Shown piece after piece: positions 1-7,622 of a DNA stretch of 24,619 nucleotides. Origin of the DNA: a virus; IMG/VR virus record IMGVR_UViG_3300009706_000059, positions 1 to 24,619 of that record. The stretch is one strand, 5' to 3'. Numbering within the stretch: the stretch's first letter is position 1; the number at the start of each line of letters is the position of its first letter. The position numbers were made by a program, and so were the translations under genes. The notes beneath the pieces were generated by a model that saw only the letters and a program-made list of their open reading frames with translations, did not search any database and was not told the DNA's origin.

Positions 1-2
1 CA

Positions 3-938
3 GACAATGAAAGGCACAAAGAGGCCCAGTCCAAAGGTTATGATTCTTATATGCATATGCAGCAAGGTAAAAAATCCACGGTACAAAGAGTAAAGAATGC
101 GGTTGGTTCATTAGTGAATAAAGCCACCGGTAACAAGAACGAAGGGGTCACTGGTGATCCAGAAGCGAATGAAAAAGCGTTAGCTAAAAATCGAGCAATG
201 GCAAAGAAGTATGGTCAAGTTCGACAGGGTATTCCTCCTGAAAAAAAAACTGAAGCAGTAGAACCTGTCGATGAAATAAGTTCAGCAACTGCTGATAGGG
301 CATCACAAAAAGCTTATAATGATATCCGCGATAATCCAAGCTCCCAGAAACCAACGCTAGGAACAACCAAAACAGCACAATCAGACGCTAAGCGAAAAAG
401 ACAAACTGACAAATTTGATGCCTATCGTGATAAAAAAGACTTTGACAAGAAGGGTAGCAAAAAAGGTGGTGCCGCAAAGGCTGCAGGTAAAATGGGTCAG
501 AAAAGCGATCAGCAGAGACATACCGACTGGCGCGATAACCCAGACGACCAGAACCAAGGTCACTATGTATCAAATTCCTTTGATCCAGGTGAAGCAAGTT
601 CAAATGTAGAACTTCCTGAAGATTCTTTCGTTGCACAAGTAGCAGCACATTTAAGTGGGCAACGTAAAGGTGTTGTCACTGAACTTTCAACTGATCTTTT
701 AAAGCGAGCCGCAAGTACAGCTCACAAAGATATGGAGAAACAAAAAGACTACCATGATTTGGCAGCGCATGACGGAGGAAGTACAGAAAGGGAAAAGTGG
801 ACGAAGAAGAGGGCAGAGAAGAGAGAGAAACAAGCCACAAAATTCAGTGCGGCAGCCGGCGAAAAGTCGCCCAAGCCCGAAAGCCAAGATTCCCGTGATA
901 AGAGATTAAGAAAGACGAAGAGAGATATGTATTCTTAG
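3..938 (+). CDS. Lysine-rich low-complexity protein, 5' end outside window
   Basis: The reading frame is open to the left edge, so the true start may lie outside; the first in-window ATG is at 51 (295 residues from there). The product is very rich in Lys, Asp, Gln and Ser, with no membrane segment or catalytic motif that I recognise. Two related modules are visible, numbered from the ATG at 51: residues 73-92 (VDEISSATADRASQKAYNDI) and 210-229 (VTELSTDLLKRAASTAHKDM), each an 'E-[IL]-S ... A' helix-like unit followed by charged residues. I recall similar modules in uncharacterised proteins of marine T4-like phages, possibly virion-associated, but function is unknown. A hairpin terminator follows the stop codon, so this is the last gene of its transcript. 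Confidence 0.75.
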   Translation, partial: DNERHKEAQSKGYDSYMHMQQGKKSTVQRVKNAVGSLVNKATGNKNEGVTGDPEANEKALAKNRAMAKKYGQVRQGIPPEKKTEAVEPVDEISSATADRASQKAYNDIRDNPSSQKPTLGTTKTAQSDAKRKRQTDKFDAYRDKKDFDKKGSKKGGAAKAAGKMGQKSDQQRHTDWRDNPDDQNQGHYVSNSFDPGEASSNVELPEDSFVAQVAAHLSGQRKGVVTELSTDLLKRAASTAHKDMEKQKDYHDLAAHDGGSTEREKWTKKRAEKREKQATKFSAAAGEKSPKPESQDSRDKRLRKTKRDMYS

Positions 939-964
939 TAGCCAATTCATCAGGTTGACAGTAT

Positions 965-992
965 AACCCGGACGGATATTGTCCGGGTTTAT
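965..992 (+). terminator. Rho-independent-like hairpin after the first gene
   Basis: A perfect 9-bp stem (965-973 with 981-989, core CCCGGAC/GTCCGGG) encloses a 7-base loop and is followed by a short T/A run. It stands out in an AT-rich background and separates the first gene from the glutaredoxin cassette. Confidence 0.75.
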
Positions 993-1013
993 ATATAAAA
1001 GAAGTATAAAATA

Positions 1014-1256
1014 ATGAATATAGAATTAAATAATGTTCTAGTGAGACATCAATCAGTTCCCGAATGTGATTGGTGTGATAAATCAAAAGACTTATTAGAT
1101 CAAAAAGGTATTAAATATACAATTATAGATAGCGATAAAAAGTTTTTTTGGAATTTAATGCAAGTCACTCACAGTAAAAAAGTTCCCCAGATAATTTTAA
1201 ATGGAGAATTTGTCGGTGATTATAATGATCTAGTAGAACATTTTAACGGAACGTGA
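1014..1256 (+). CDS. Glutaredoxin
   Basis: An 80-residue protein of the thioredoxin fold: a beta strand, then the redox motif CDWC (Cys18, Cys21), a helix, and the loop KKVPQI with the cis-proline at about residue 58, followed by 'NGEFVGDYNDL', the glutathione-binding GG/GD turn. Size and motif order match phage and bacterial glutaredoxins, which reduce disulfides such as that of ribonucleotide reductase using glutathione. It is the first gene after the terminator at 965-992. The next gene starts on a GTG that overlaps its TGA stop, so the two are translationally coupled. Small redoxins are common in T4-like phages; the in vivo partner cannot be told from sequence. Confidence 0.9.
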   Translation: MNIELNNVLVRHQSVPECDWCDKSKDLLDQKGIKYTIIDSDKKFFWNLMQVTHSKKVPQIILNGEFVGDYNDLVEHFNGT

Positions 1257-1972
1257 TTTCAATCATATGTGGTCTCTTTAAAGGAACCGGAAGAGGCTTG
1301 CCTCATTCAGTAGACATTTATTCCCCTGAATGGGTAGATAAATTATATCGGGGGTTAAAAAGGAATATCACAATTGATTGGGAATTGTTTTGTTTAGTTG
1401 ACGAAGATTATAATTTTAAAGAACCAATTAAACCAATCCCCTTCTTAGATCCAACTGTTCCAGGTTGGTCCCTCTTAGCAGAATTTTATAGACCAGATAT
1501 TACAACAAATCGTAGAATGACTATTGGTCTGGATACTATCATTTGTTCTAATATAGATGATATTCTTTCTTTCCCTTTAGATGTTGGTCTTGTCACAGAT
1601 CCAATGTCCGGAATAGGAATAATAAAGAAAGATGAAGTATGTAATGCTATTAGTATTGTTAGTAATAAAACAGTAAATGATATCTGGAATGTTTGGACAA
1701 ACCAAAAAGAATGGGTACTGAAAGAGTGTACTTTGCCGCCATGGAATACACCATCAGAATTAGCGATGATGAGGAAGTTATTTAATGCAGATGGAAAAGT
1801 TCCCAGAATAGATATTGGATTCCCTGATAGAATTCATAGTTATAAAATGCATATAATGAAATCCCCGATACTTTTGAAAACTACAAGTATCGTATATTTT
1901 CATGGTATACCCAAAATACAACAACTTTATAATAAAAGTTTTAACATAGAATTATTAAAAAATTGGATATGA
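1253..1972 (+). CDS. Glycosyltransferase-like protein
   Basis: A 239-residue protein whose GTG start overlaps the glutaredoxin stop (GTGA). The N-terminal strand 'MISIICGLFK', the block 'DWELFCLVDED' (residues 42-52) and 'RRMTIGLDTIICSNIDDIL' (87-105) resemble the nucleotide-sugar-binding half of GT-A glycosyltransferases, where a D-x-x/DxD-type acid sits after a hydrophobic strand. I see no textbook DXD, so the fold call is inference and the sugar is unknown. There is no signal peptide or membrane segment. Position at the head of a cassette with an acyltransferase and a carbamoyltransferase supports a role in glycan modification. Confidence 0.55.
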   Translation: MISIICGLFKGTGRGLPHSVDIYSPEWVDKLYRGLKRNITIDWELFCLVDEDYNFKEPIKPIPFLDPTVPGWSLLAEFYRPDITTNRRMTIGLDTIICSNIDDILSFPLDVGLVTDPMSGIGIIKKDEVCNAISIVSNKTVNDIWNVWTNQKEWVLKECTLPPWNTPSELAMMRKLFNADGKVPRIDIGFPDRIHSYKMHIMKSPILLKTTSIVYFHGIPKIQQLYNKSFNIELLKNWI

Positions 1973-1996
1973 ACCCTTATATGTAAAAGGAACGAA

Positions 1997-2623
1997 ATGA
2001 GTTTAAATGGATTTACACAACAATGGCATGATGATGGAGAGGGAAATAAGATACATGAATCAGCAGTAATAAATTGGGAAAGAGTTTCTATAGGTTCTGG
2101 TAATGAAATAGGGCCGGGAGTTTGTATTGGTACAGACGCACAACATCGAAATGAAGATTCTGTTGGAGAAATTATTATAGGTGATAATAATATTATTAGA
2201 GAATATACAACAATAAATTTACCTACTAGATGGTCTAAAAAAACGATCATAGGAAATAATTGTTACTTAATGGTTCTTTCTCATGTAGGCCATGATTGTG
2301 TTATAGAAGATGATGTTACTTTTACCAACAACGTAGTGTTGGGTGGTCATGTTTATATAATGAAAGGATGTCAATTAGGTTTTGGAACTGTTATTCATCA
2401 ATATCAAACTCTAGGTTCTTATTGTATGTTTGGAATGGGAACAATTATAACAAGTAAACAAACTGTTGTGCCAGGCGGATTATGGTATGGTAATCCGGGA
2501 AAATTTTCTAAAAATAATATAATAGGTTTAAATAGAAATAAAGTTGATGAGATTATATTAAATAATGAATATCAAAGATATAGGGCAATTAAAAATGAAA
2601 GATCTAAATATAGATATGAATGA
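1997..2623 (+). CDS. LpxA-like acyltransferase (left-handed beta-helix)
   Basis: A 208-residue protein built of hexapeptide repeats (for example 'VSIGSGNEIGPGVCIG'). It matches LpxA, UDP-GlcNAc 3-O-acyltransferase, in detail: 'IGDNNIIREYTTIN', 'SHVGHDC', 'GGHV', 'IHQ' and 'NIIGLNRNKVDE' correspond to E. coli IGDRNRIRESVTIH, AHIAHDC, AGHV, VHQ and NIEGLKRRG. His96, His99, His118 and His134 have the same spacing (3, 19, 16) as E. coli His122, His125 (catalytic), His144 and His160; Gln135 matches Gln161. Met147 falls at the E. coli Gly173 acyl-ruler position. The C-terminal helical domain is shorter than in the 262-residue E. coli enzyme. A good Shine-Dalgarno (AAAGGAACGAA) precedes the ATG. Real substrate unproven: lipid A precursor or another nucleotide sugar. 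Confidence 0.85.
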   Translation: MSLNGFTQQWHDDGEGNKIHESAVINWERVSIGSGNEIGPGVCIGTDAQHRNEDSVGEIIIGDNNIIREYTTINLPTRWSKKTIIGNNCYLMVLSHVGHDCVIEDDVTFTNNVVLGGHVYIMKGCQLGFGTVIHQYQTLGSYCMFGMGTIITSKQTVVPGGLWYGNPGKFSKNNIIGLNRNKVDEIILNNEYQRYRAIKNERSKYRYE

Positions 2624-2870
2624 CTCACTCCCGCTCGCAGAAGCTTTTATTTCTATTGTAGATGGTAAATTGTGTGTGGATAGAACTGTGTTCGAATTAC
2701 ATGAGCTTAGAGAAGTGAAACAATACTTTCAAGAAAATGGATATATATCATCTCAATTTTATCCACAAGGTGATGAAGATGTAGATAATCTTCATGCTAT
2801 AATTGAAAAAATGGCAGAACTGTCTCCTGAATGTCATGACGATAATGTAGAAAGTTATTTTTTAAATTAA
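2616..2870 (+). CDS. Small protein of unknown function
   Basis: The chosen ATG at 2616 overlaps the end of the LpxA-like gene by 8 bases and gives 84 residues; in-frame ATGs at 2595 and 2565 would overlap further and give up to 101. The product is acidic, with 'FISIVDGKLCVDRTVFELHELREVKQ' split as a strand, a turn and a long helix, and an acidic tail rich in D, E and H. No known family or membrane segment is recognised. The next gene starts on the base right after its stop, so it belongs to the same translationally coupled run. Confidence 0.65.
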   Translation: MNDSLPLAEAFISIVDGKLCVDRTVFELHELREVKQYFQENGYISSQFYPQGDEDVDNLHAIIEKMAELSPECHDDNVESYFLN

Positions 2871-3599
2871 ATGGAAATTTTTCTTAGCGGTCCAGGCGGC
2901 ACAGTATCAACCTGGGAATTAACTGAAGCGGCTTATAATTATTGGAAAGATAAACCCAGAAAATTATTATTTGATTTTTCTTGGAACATACCCGACCTTA
3001 GAAGTGATAATGTTTTTGATGAAGAACATCCACCTAGAAATAAACTAGGTATACCCGACCAAGCATATTTTTTTAAACCTTTCGATGTAATATGGCGAAA
3101 TGAAGAAAGATGGATAAGAAGCGATCCTTTTAAAGGAAAAGGTTGGTGCATAGATGTTTGCGAATACGATAAATCAACGATTTATGTTGAAGAAGATAAT
3201 GTAGTAACCCAATATCATCCAGATGAATTTCCTACTATAAGATTTGAGAAAATATATAAACCACCATCTGAATTATTCTATTCAGCAGTTTCTACAGAAA
3301 TAGGTAATTGGCAACATAAGGTATATAATAAATCTGTACCGTTGCGCAAATTTAGATTACATATAATACATATTAATGATAAGAAATGGATCTTTGATCT
3401 TGCTCCACCTCAAAAAGAAAATTGGGATATGTATAGATGGACCAGAACTGATTGGTCTTATAGGCTCCATGTTAGAAATAAACCATTTGTTGATGGTATG
3501 AGTTTATTTACAGGTATTGATTTATCATATGATATGAATACCGGAAACCACGAACAAGATAGCTCACACTTTAAAGTTCATGATACACGTATTCGGTGA
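2871..3599 (+). CDS. Hypothetical protein in surface-modification cassette
   Basis: A 242-residue protein starting immediately after the preceding stop. It is rich in Trp, Tyr and charged residues with no signal peptide or membrane helix. N-terminal 'MEIFLSGPGGTVSTWELTEA' looks like a strand-loop-helix opening but not a classical P-loop. Blocks such as 'KFRLHIIHINDKKWIFDLAPP' suggest a mixed alpha/beta fold. I do not recognise the family. It overlaps the following SGNH-like gene by 20 bases, so it is part of the same operon; a role in glycan or lipid modification is a guess from context only. Confidence 0.7.
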   Translation: MEIFLSGPGGTVSTWELTEAAYNYWKDKPRKLLFDFSWNIPDLRSDNVFDEEHPPRNKLGIPDQAYFFKPFDVIWRNEERWIRSDPFKGKGWCIDVCEYDKSTIYVEEDNVVTQYHPDEFPTIRFEKIYKPPSELFYSAVSTEIGNWQHKVYNKSVPLRKFRLHIIHINDKKWIFDLAPPQKENWDMYRWTRTDWSYRLHVRNKPFVDGMSLFTGIDLSYDMNTGNHEQDSSHFKVHDTRIR

Positions 3600-4257
3600 T
3601 TCATATTGTGATCCTTGTAGCGGTCAATTAGATCAAAGTAAAAGATGGTATAATAATCTCGGGGAACCAACTTTTATTTACGGATTAGCTGGATCAAGTA
3701 TAGATTGGTCTTTAGATAATTTTATTAATGGCCATGCGGAAAGATCTGGTAAAATAATTTTTATAGAATCCATACCTCGCCGATTTCATTTTGAATTTTT
3801 AAAAACCCCAAGACATGATGCTGCTGTAATGTGGGGCCATGATTGGGAAAATGATAAATGGCTTTCTGAACCTGGTATGAAATATGTTCATAAACATAAG
3901 CAATTTGTTAAACACTTTCATAACAACTATAAAGATTATCATAAGGCAACAAAAGCAAGATGCGTTCTAAAAGCTTTGTCCGATCAATATGAAAAAGTAT
4001 TATATTTTTCTACATCGCGCAATCGTAATAATTATGCAACCCTTGAAATACAAGCAATTGATAAATTCGAAATAGTCGATATAATATTGATGGATGCTTC
4101 CAGAGGTGAAATTATAAATGATTATGATCCTGAATTTAGAGACCAGAGATCAAATCATTTTTGCGAATCTAATCATGAAATATTATCAACATATATAAAG
4201 AGGAAGTTTAATAACGAAAGTGTTGAAGATATAATTTTTGAAAAGAATTTAATATGA
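3580..4257 (+). CDS. SGNH/GDSL-like hydrolase
   Basis: A 225-residue protein opening with 'MIHVFGDSYCD', the GDS block I of SGNH/GDSL esterases with the nucleophile at Ser8. 'GLAGSS' (35-40) fits the block II glycine, and the C-terminal 'NHFCESNHEIL' (192-202, His193 and His199) fits the block V region that carries the catalytic His. Family members remove or transfer acyl groups on sugars, lipids or polysaccharides. The start overlaps the previous gene by 20 bases and the stop overlaps the carbamoyltransferase start (ATGA), so expression is coupled. The block III Asn is not obvious, so catalytic competence is uncertain. Confidence 0.6.
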   Translation: MIHVFGDSYCDPCSGQLDQSKRWYNNLGEPTFIYGLAGSSIDWSLDNFINGHAERSGKIIFIESIPRRFHFEFLKTPRHDAAVMWGHDWENDKWLSEPGMKYVHKHKQFVKHFHNNYKDYHKATKARCVLKALSDQYEKVLYFSTSRNRNNYATLEIQAIDKFEIVDIILMDASRGEIINDYDPEFRDQRSNHFCESNHEILSTYIKRKFNNESVEDIIFEKNLI

Positions 4258-5681
4258 TTTATTGGGGATTAACTTGTGGTTCACATGATGGTGCTCTAGC
4301 AGTATATCATGATGGAGATATAGTATTTGCAACTGATGCGGAAAGATTTTCCAGAAAGAAAAATGATCCAAATATTCCTAAGGAACTTCTTGATTATGTT
4401 TTAGAAGAATATGGGGAACCATCCAAAGTTTATTTTTATGAAAATCCATTTGTAAAAACGTCGCGACGTTGGTATGCCGGACAAAAACCATTTTATAAAC
4501 CACCAGAGTTTCCTTATAATCATAAACTGAAATATACTTCACATCATTTATCTCATGCAGCGTATGGTTATTATACTTCTCCCTTTGATAATACTATGGT
4601 TTTGGTTATTGATGCGATAGGAGAATGGGAGACATTGACCGTATGGAAAGCCAAAGGTAAAAAGTTAAAGAAGTTATGGAATTGGAAATATCCTAAATCT
4701 TTAGGTTTGATGTATTCAGCATTAACTCAATATGCTGGATGGAAACCTAATGAAGAAGAATATATTATGATGGGAGCCGCGGCCCGACAGATGTATCCAT
4801 ATGAGCCAGTTTATAAAAGAATATTTGAACTCTGGAATAATGGAACGAACTGGCATAAAGGTTTACTCAAATTAGAAGAATGGACAAAAAGACCAGAAGT
4901 TTATCCTGAAGATGTTCCTACTGCCGCCCAAGCGGTATATGAAGATATTTTTAGAGACATAATAAAAAGAGTTAGTATTCATAAATTAAATGAAACAGGT
5001 AATATAGTTTTTGTGGGAGGATGTGCTTTAAATGTTAGTGCCAATAGATTTTTATCAGATTATTTTTCTCGTATCCATATTCCATCTAATCCAGGTGACT
5101 CTGGTTCTGCTGTGGGATGCATTCTGGCAAGAACAAGAAACCACATTGATCCTTCTCCTTATCTTGGTTATGATATTCAAGGACCGTTTCCGTTTCAAGA
5201 AATAATAGATGAATTAATGATTAAAAGAGTGGTTGGAGTTGCCAATGGTAGATGTGAATTTGGGCCGAGAGCTTTAGGTAATAGAACTTTATTTGGGGAT
5301 CCAAGAGATCCTAAAATTAAAGATAAAATTAATGAAATAAAAGGTAGAGAACCTTTTAGACCTTTTGCACCAATGATATTAGAAGAAGATGTTTCAAAAT
5401 ATTTTAATGGAGGATTTTTTTCGCCGTATATGAGTTGTGCTCTTCAAGCAACGGAAGAATTTAAAATTAAATATCCAGGAGTTGTTCATTTAGATGGAAC
5501 TTCTAGATTACAAGTAGTTACGCACGAGCCTCATAAAACGTTATTACAAATTTGGAAAGATATTACAAAATGTCCAGTATTATTAAATACGTCTTTAAAT
5601 ATTAAAGGAGAACCAATTGTCAACACCAAAGAAGATGCTAAAGCCTTCACTAAGAAAACGGGTGTCAACGTATATTCTTAA
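4254..5681 (+). CDS. Carbamoyltransferase (NodU/TobZ/CmcH family)
   Basis: A 475-residue two-domain protein. The N-terminal Kae1-like domain has 'GSHDGALAVYHDGDIVFATD' at the start, the metal-binding 'HHLSHAAYG' (His97, His98, His101), 'VIDAIGEWE' (Asp120), and later 'GGCALNVSANRF' and 'NPGDSGSAVGC'. The C-terminal YrdC-like domain has 'GRCEFGPRALGNRTLFGDPR' and 'REPFRPFAPMI', then 'LLNTSLNIKGEPIVNT'. This family makes carbamoyl-AMP from carbamoyl phosphate and ATP and transfers the carbamoyl to a sugar or small-molecule hydroxyl. Marine T4-like phages commonly carry it. The C-terminus stops soon after the EDA block, slightly shorter than many homologues. The ATG overlaps the upstream stop. 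Confidence 0.93.
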   Translation: MIYWGLTCGSHDGALAVYHDGDIVFATDAERFSRKKNDPNIPKELLDYVLEEYGEPSKVYFYENPFVKTSRRWYAGQKPFYKPPEFPYNHKLKYTSHHLSHAAYGYYTSPFDNTMVLVIDAIGEWETLTVWKAKGKKLKKLWNWKYPKSLGLMYSALTQYAGWKPNEEEYIMMGAAARQMYPYEPVYKRIFELWNNGTNWHKGLLKLEEWTKRPEVYPEDVPTAAQAVYEDIFRDIIKRVSIHKLNETGNIVFVGGCALNVSANRFLSDYFSRIHIPSNPGDSGSAVGCILARTRNHIDPSPYLGYDIQGPFPFQEIIDELMIKRVVGVANGRCEFGPRALGNRTLFGDPRDPKIKDKINEIKGREPFRPFAPMILEEDVSKYFNGGFFSPYMSCALQATEEFKIKYPGVVHLDGTSRLQVVTHEPHKTLLQIWKDITKCPVLLNTSLNIKGEPIVNTKEDAKAFTKKTGVNVYS

Positions 5682-5751
5682 ACATTATTTGAGAATTAAA
5701 TATAAATTTGTTAAAGAAAAAGAAGATTTAGATCCATTTATATATGATTGA
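5635..5751 (+). CDS. Very small basic protein overlapping the carbamoyltransferase end
   Basis: A 38-codon frame starting at the ATG at 5635, inside the carbamoyltransferase 3' end (47-base overlap), and stopping at 5749-5751, where it overlaps the next ATG (5744) by 8 bases. The product is basic and helix-like, including 'ILKHYLRIKYKFVKEKEDL' and ending in DPFIYD. It fills what would otherwise be the only gap in the cassette, and its overlap pattern matches neighbouring gene junctions. A Shine-Dalgarno-like AAGGAG lies rather far upstream (near 5604). An alternative is that a frameshift extends the carbamoyltransferase, but that protein already contains its conserved C-terminal block. Confidence 0.5.
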   Translation: MLKPSLRKRVSTYILKHYLRIKYKFVKEKEDLDPFIYD

Positions 5752-6223
5752 TTTACCGCATGTAATGATAGCGCCGAAGAATAAATTATCTGATCCTTCA
5801 ATATCAAACTTAAAAATTTTTGATGATAAAAGTTATGGATTTGATTATCAAGAACATTTAATCCGAAAGGTTTTTAATGAAGAGGGGCCCGATATATATC
5901 TATTTTTAATATATGAAGATTATCAAAAGAGTGCCGGTTTTGAACGGACTAAAATATTTCCAAATGATTCAGCTGAAGGATATAAAACAGAAACAACATG
6001 TTCTACAGATAATCTTAATAATACAAGGAAAAAAAAATATGGAAAGGGAACCGTTTTTAAAAATTGTCATTGGACTCCTTTTTTACAATTTTATATTGAT
6101 AATCAATTTTGGAAAATAGAATATGAAAAATATTTAAAGACTCTGGAACATTATAAAAAAGTATTTTATAGTTTTAGTTATTGTCATTTAGAAGATTATG
6201 AAAATTGGAATAATTGGTTGTAG
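5744..6223 (+). CDS. Hypothetical protein
   Basis: A 159-residue protein overlapping the small frame before it by 8 bases and the next gene by 26 bases. It is rich in Tyr, Asn, Lys and aromatic residues, for example 'GPDIYLFLIYEDYQKSAGFE' and a C-terminal aromatic helix with 'YKKVFYSFSYCHLEDYENW'. There is no signal peptide, clear membrane segment or recognised motif. The internal part resembles cyanophage or pelagiphage proteins that accompany sugar-modifying genes only by context. Function unknown. Confidence 0.6.
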   Translation: MIDLPHVMIAPKNKLSDPSISNLKIFDDKSYGFDYQEHLIRKVFNEEGPDIYLFLIYEDYQKSAGFERTKIFPNDSAEGYKTETTCSTDNLNNTRKKKYGKGTVFKNCHWTPFLQFYIDNQFWKIEYEKYLKTLEHYKKVFYSFSYCHLEDYENWNNWL

Positions 6224-7100
6224 TCATAGTTCCGGATTGTCCGAAGGAGGACTTTTAAAAAAATCCGGTGGTTTTAACGCTTGGAAGGGTTGGCCGAGAG
6301 AATTGGCTAAAGCTTATCCCCAACATGATGTTCATTTATTTGCATCTCCGGGAGGAGGTCAAAATAATATGGAGTCAGCTTTAAGAACATGTCTTATTGA
6401 AAACTTTGATGTTGTGCTTCTCCAATTTACAACGCAGCGACAATTATATCCAACACAATTGGATAGAGTTTCAAAAAAGTCTGATGGGACACTTGATTCT
6501 TGGTACAATACTCAGCGAAGAGATAATTTTATTTTACAACAACAAAAAATAAGAGCTCTTTCCATAAAGAATTATGTAGTTGAACGCAAATGCGTTATGG
6601 TAGGCGGACATTGGGATGCTAGGAATCGAATAAAAGAATTAGGTATGGAACTTAATGCATATGAATTGCCTCAAGTCTTGTTAGATATATTCATCGATAA
6701 TGATTATTTTAATGAAATGGCGGAGACTTTTTATAATTGTAATGCGCTATATAAAAAATTATTTAAACATTTTTATTCTATGCTGTGGGTTCCGACCCAT
6801 AGTCATGGGCCTACTAATAGTGATCAATCTGTAGTAGAGATAAAAGATAAAGTTCCTCTTTTTATGTCTGAGTTTTTAACAGGAAAAAATCTTAGAGATA
6901 AGGTTGACTGGTCTAAAACAATATACGATTGGCTAGTAGAGCATTGGACAACGTCTCTTAATGTGACTCCTTTAGAAGCGGGAAGGTTAGTGTATCATGA
7001 GTATAAAAAATATAAAGGGCATTTGGGAGAAGATGCTCAACGAGAAGTTTTATTTGAATATATTTTAGGAAACAAAGAATTGAAGGAAGCATTAGGATAA
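6198..7100 (+). CDS. Divergent SGNH-fold-like protein
   Basis: A 300-residue protein beginning 'MKIGIIGCSHSSG', a beta strand followed by G-C-S-H-S where SGNH hydrolases have G-D-S. 'FASPGGGQNN' (about residues 49-58) fits the block II glycine-Asn loop. The C-terminus has 'LNVTPLEAGRLVYHEYKKY', similar in layout to the end of GDSL proteins, but the usual catalytic D-x-x-H is not clear. It may therefore be an SGNH-like binding or transferase protein rather than an active esterase. It overlaps the previous gene by 26 bases and ends one base before the transporter start. It is the last member of the modification cassette. Confidence 0.55.
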   Translation: MKIGIIGCSHSSGLSEGGLLKKSGGFNAWKGWPRELAKAYPQHDVHLFASPGGGQNNMESALRTCLIENFDVVLLQFTTQRQLYPTQLDRVSKKSDGTLDSWYNTQRRDNFILQQQKIRALSIKNYVVERKCVMVGGHWDARNRIKELGMELNAYELPQVLLDIFIDNDYFNEMAETFYNCNALYKKLFKHFYSMLWVPTHSHGPTNSDQSVVEIKDKVPLFMSEFLTGKNLRDKVDWSKTIYDWLVEHWTTSLNVTPLEAGRLVYHEYKKYKGHLGEDAQREVLFEYILGNKELKEALG

Positions 7101-7101
7101 A

Positions 7102-7596
7102 ATGAAAAAGAAAGATAGAAAACTTTATGATTCGTGGAAATATAAAAAAGGAAATTATATGGAATTTAATAATCCAGTTTTTCAGACCTTACTGGGTCTT
7201 GTCATATTTTACATTGGCTTGAAAATGTTCACAGGTGGAATGAAATCAATGAGCCATTTAGAACAACTTGAATGGTTTCTAGGAAATCCTTATTGGATGT
7301 TCTCGGGAGCAATTGTATGTACTCTTCTTTGGCAATCTTCATCACTTACTACAACTGCGGTTATTGGTCTTGTTGCTTCTGGCTCATTACCCTTACCGTC
7401 TGCAATCGCCGCTATATTAGGTGCAAATGTGGGAACAACAGGAACTATATGGATAGCAGGAATGTTAGTGAGCGATGGATTACCTACGGGCATTACGCGG
7501 CAGGTAGCTCTTGTACATACAGGAGTAAATACTTTTATGGCAATTGCCTTACTTCCGTTTGTGCATCACATTTCGCGATATGTTTCTCGCTTTTAA
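7102..7596 (+). CDS. Na+/phosphate cotransporter half (PNaS/NptA-like)
   Basis: A 164-residue membrane protein with one complete PNaS repeat: a hydrophobic segment 'LLGLVIFYIGLKMFTGGMKS' (30-49), then 'WQSSSLTTTAVIGLVASG' (77-94), 'AAILGANVGTTGTIWIAG' (103-120) and 'VALVHTGVNTFMAIALLPF' (135-153). QSS and GAN-GTT are the substrate- and Na+-binding signatures of type II Na+/Pi cotransporters. Full bacterial proteins have two such repeats plus a PhoU-like tail; this one has a single repeat and might work as a dimer. A strong Shine-Dalgarno (AAAGGA, 7147-7152) favours the ATG at 7159, dropping 19 basic residues. It would sit in the inner membrane and raise phosphate uptake during infection. Confidence 0.85.
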   Translation: MKKKDRKLYDSWKYKKGNYMEFNNPVFQTLLGLVIFYIGLKMFTGGMKSMSHLEQLEWFLGNPYWMFSGAIVCTLLWQSSSLTTTAVIGLVASGSLPLPSAIAAILGANVGTTGTIWIAGMLVSDGLPTGITRQVALVHTGVNTFMAIALLPFVHHISRYVSRF

Positions 7597-7602
7597 AAAT
7601 GA

Positions 7603-7610
7603 TATAAATA
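7603..7610 (+). promoter_or_regulatory. Exact T4 late-promoter octamer with no plus-strand gene after it
   Basis: TATAAATA matches the T4 late consensus exactly but points into the antisense of the tRNA and synthetase-like gene. In AT-rich DNA a chance match is quite likely. Confidence 0.2.
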
Positions 7611-7622
7611 TATTTTTACAAT

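Noticed and set aside
5582-5751. Frameshift extending the carbamoyltransferase C-terminus
   Set aside because: The protein already includes its conserved NTSLNIKGEP block and EDA helix; the other frame has its own ATG and typical overlaps, so a separate small gene fits better.
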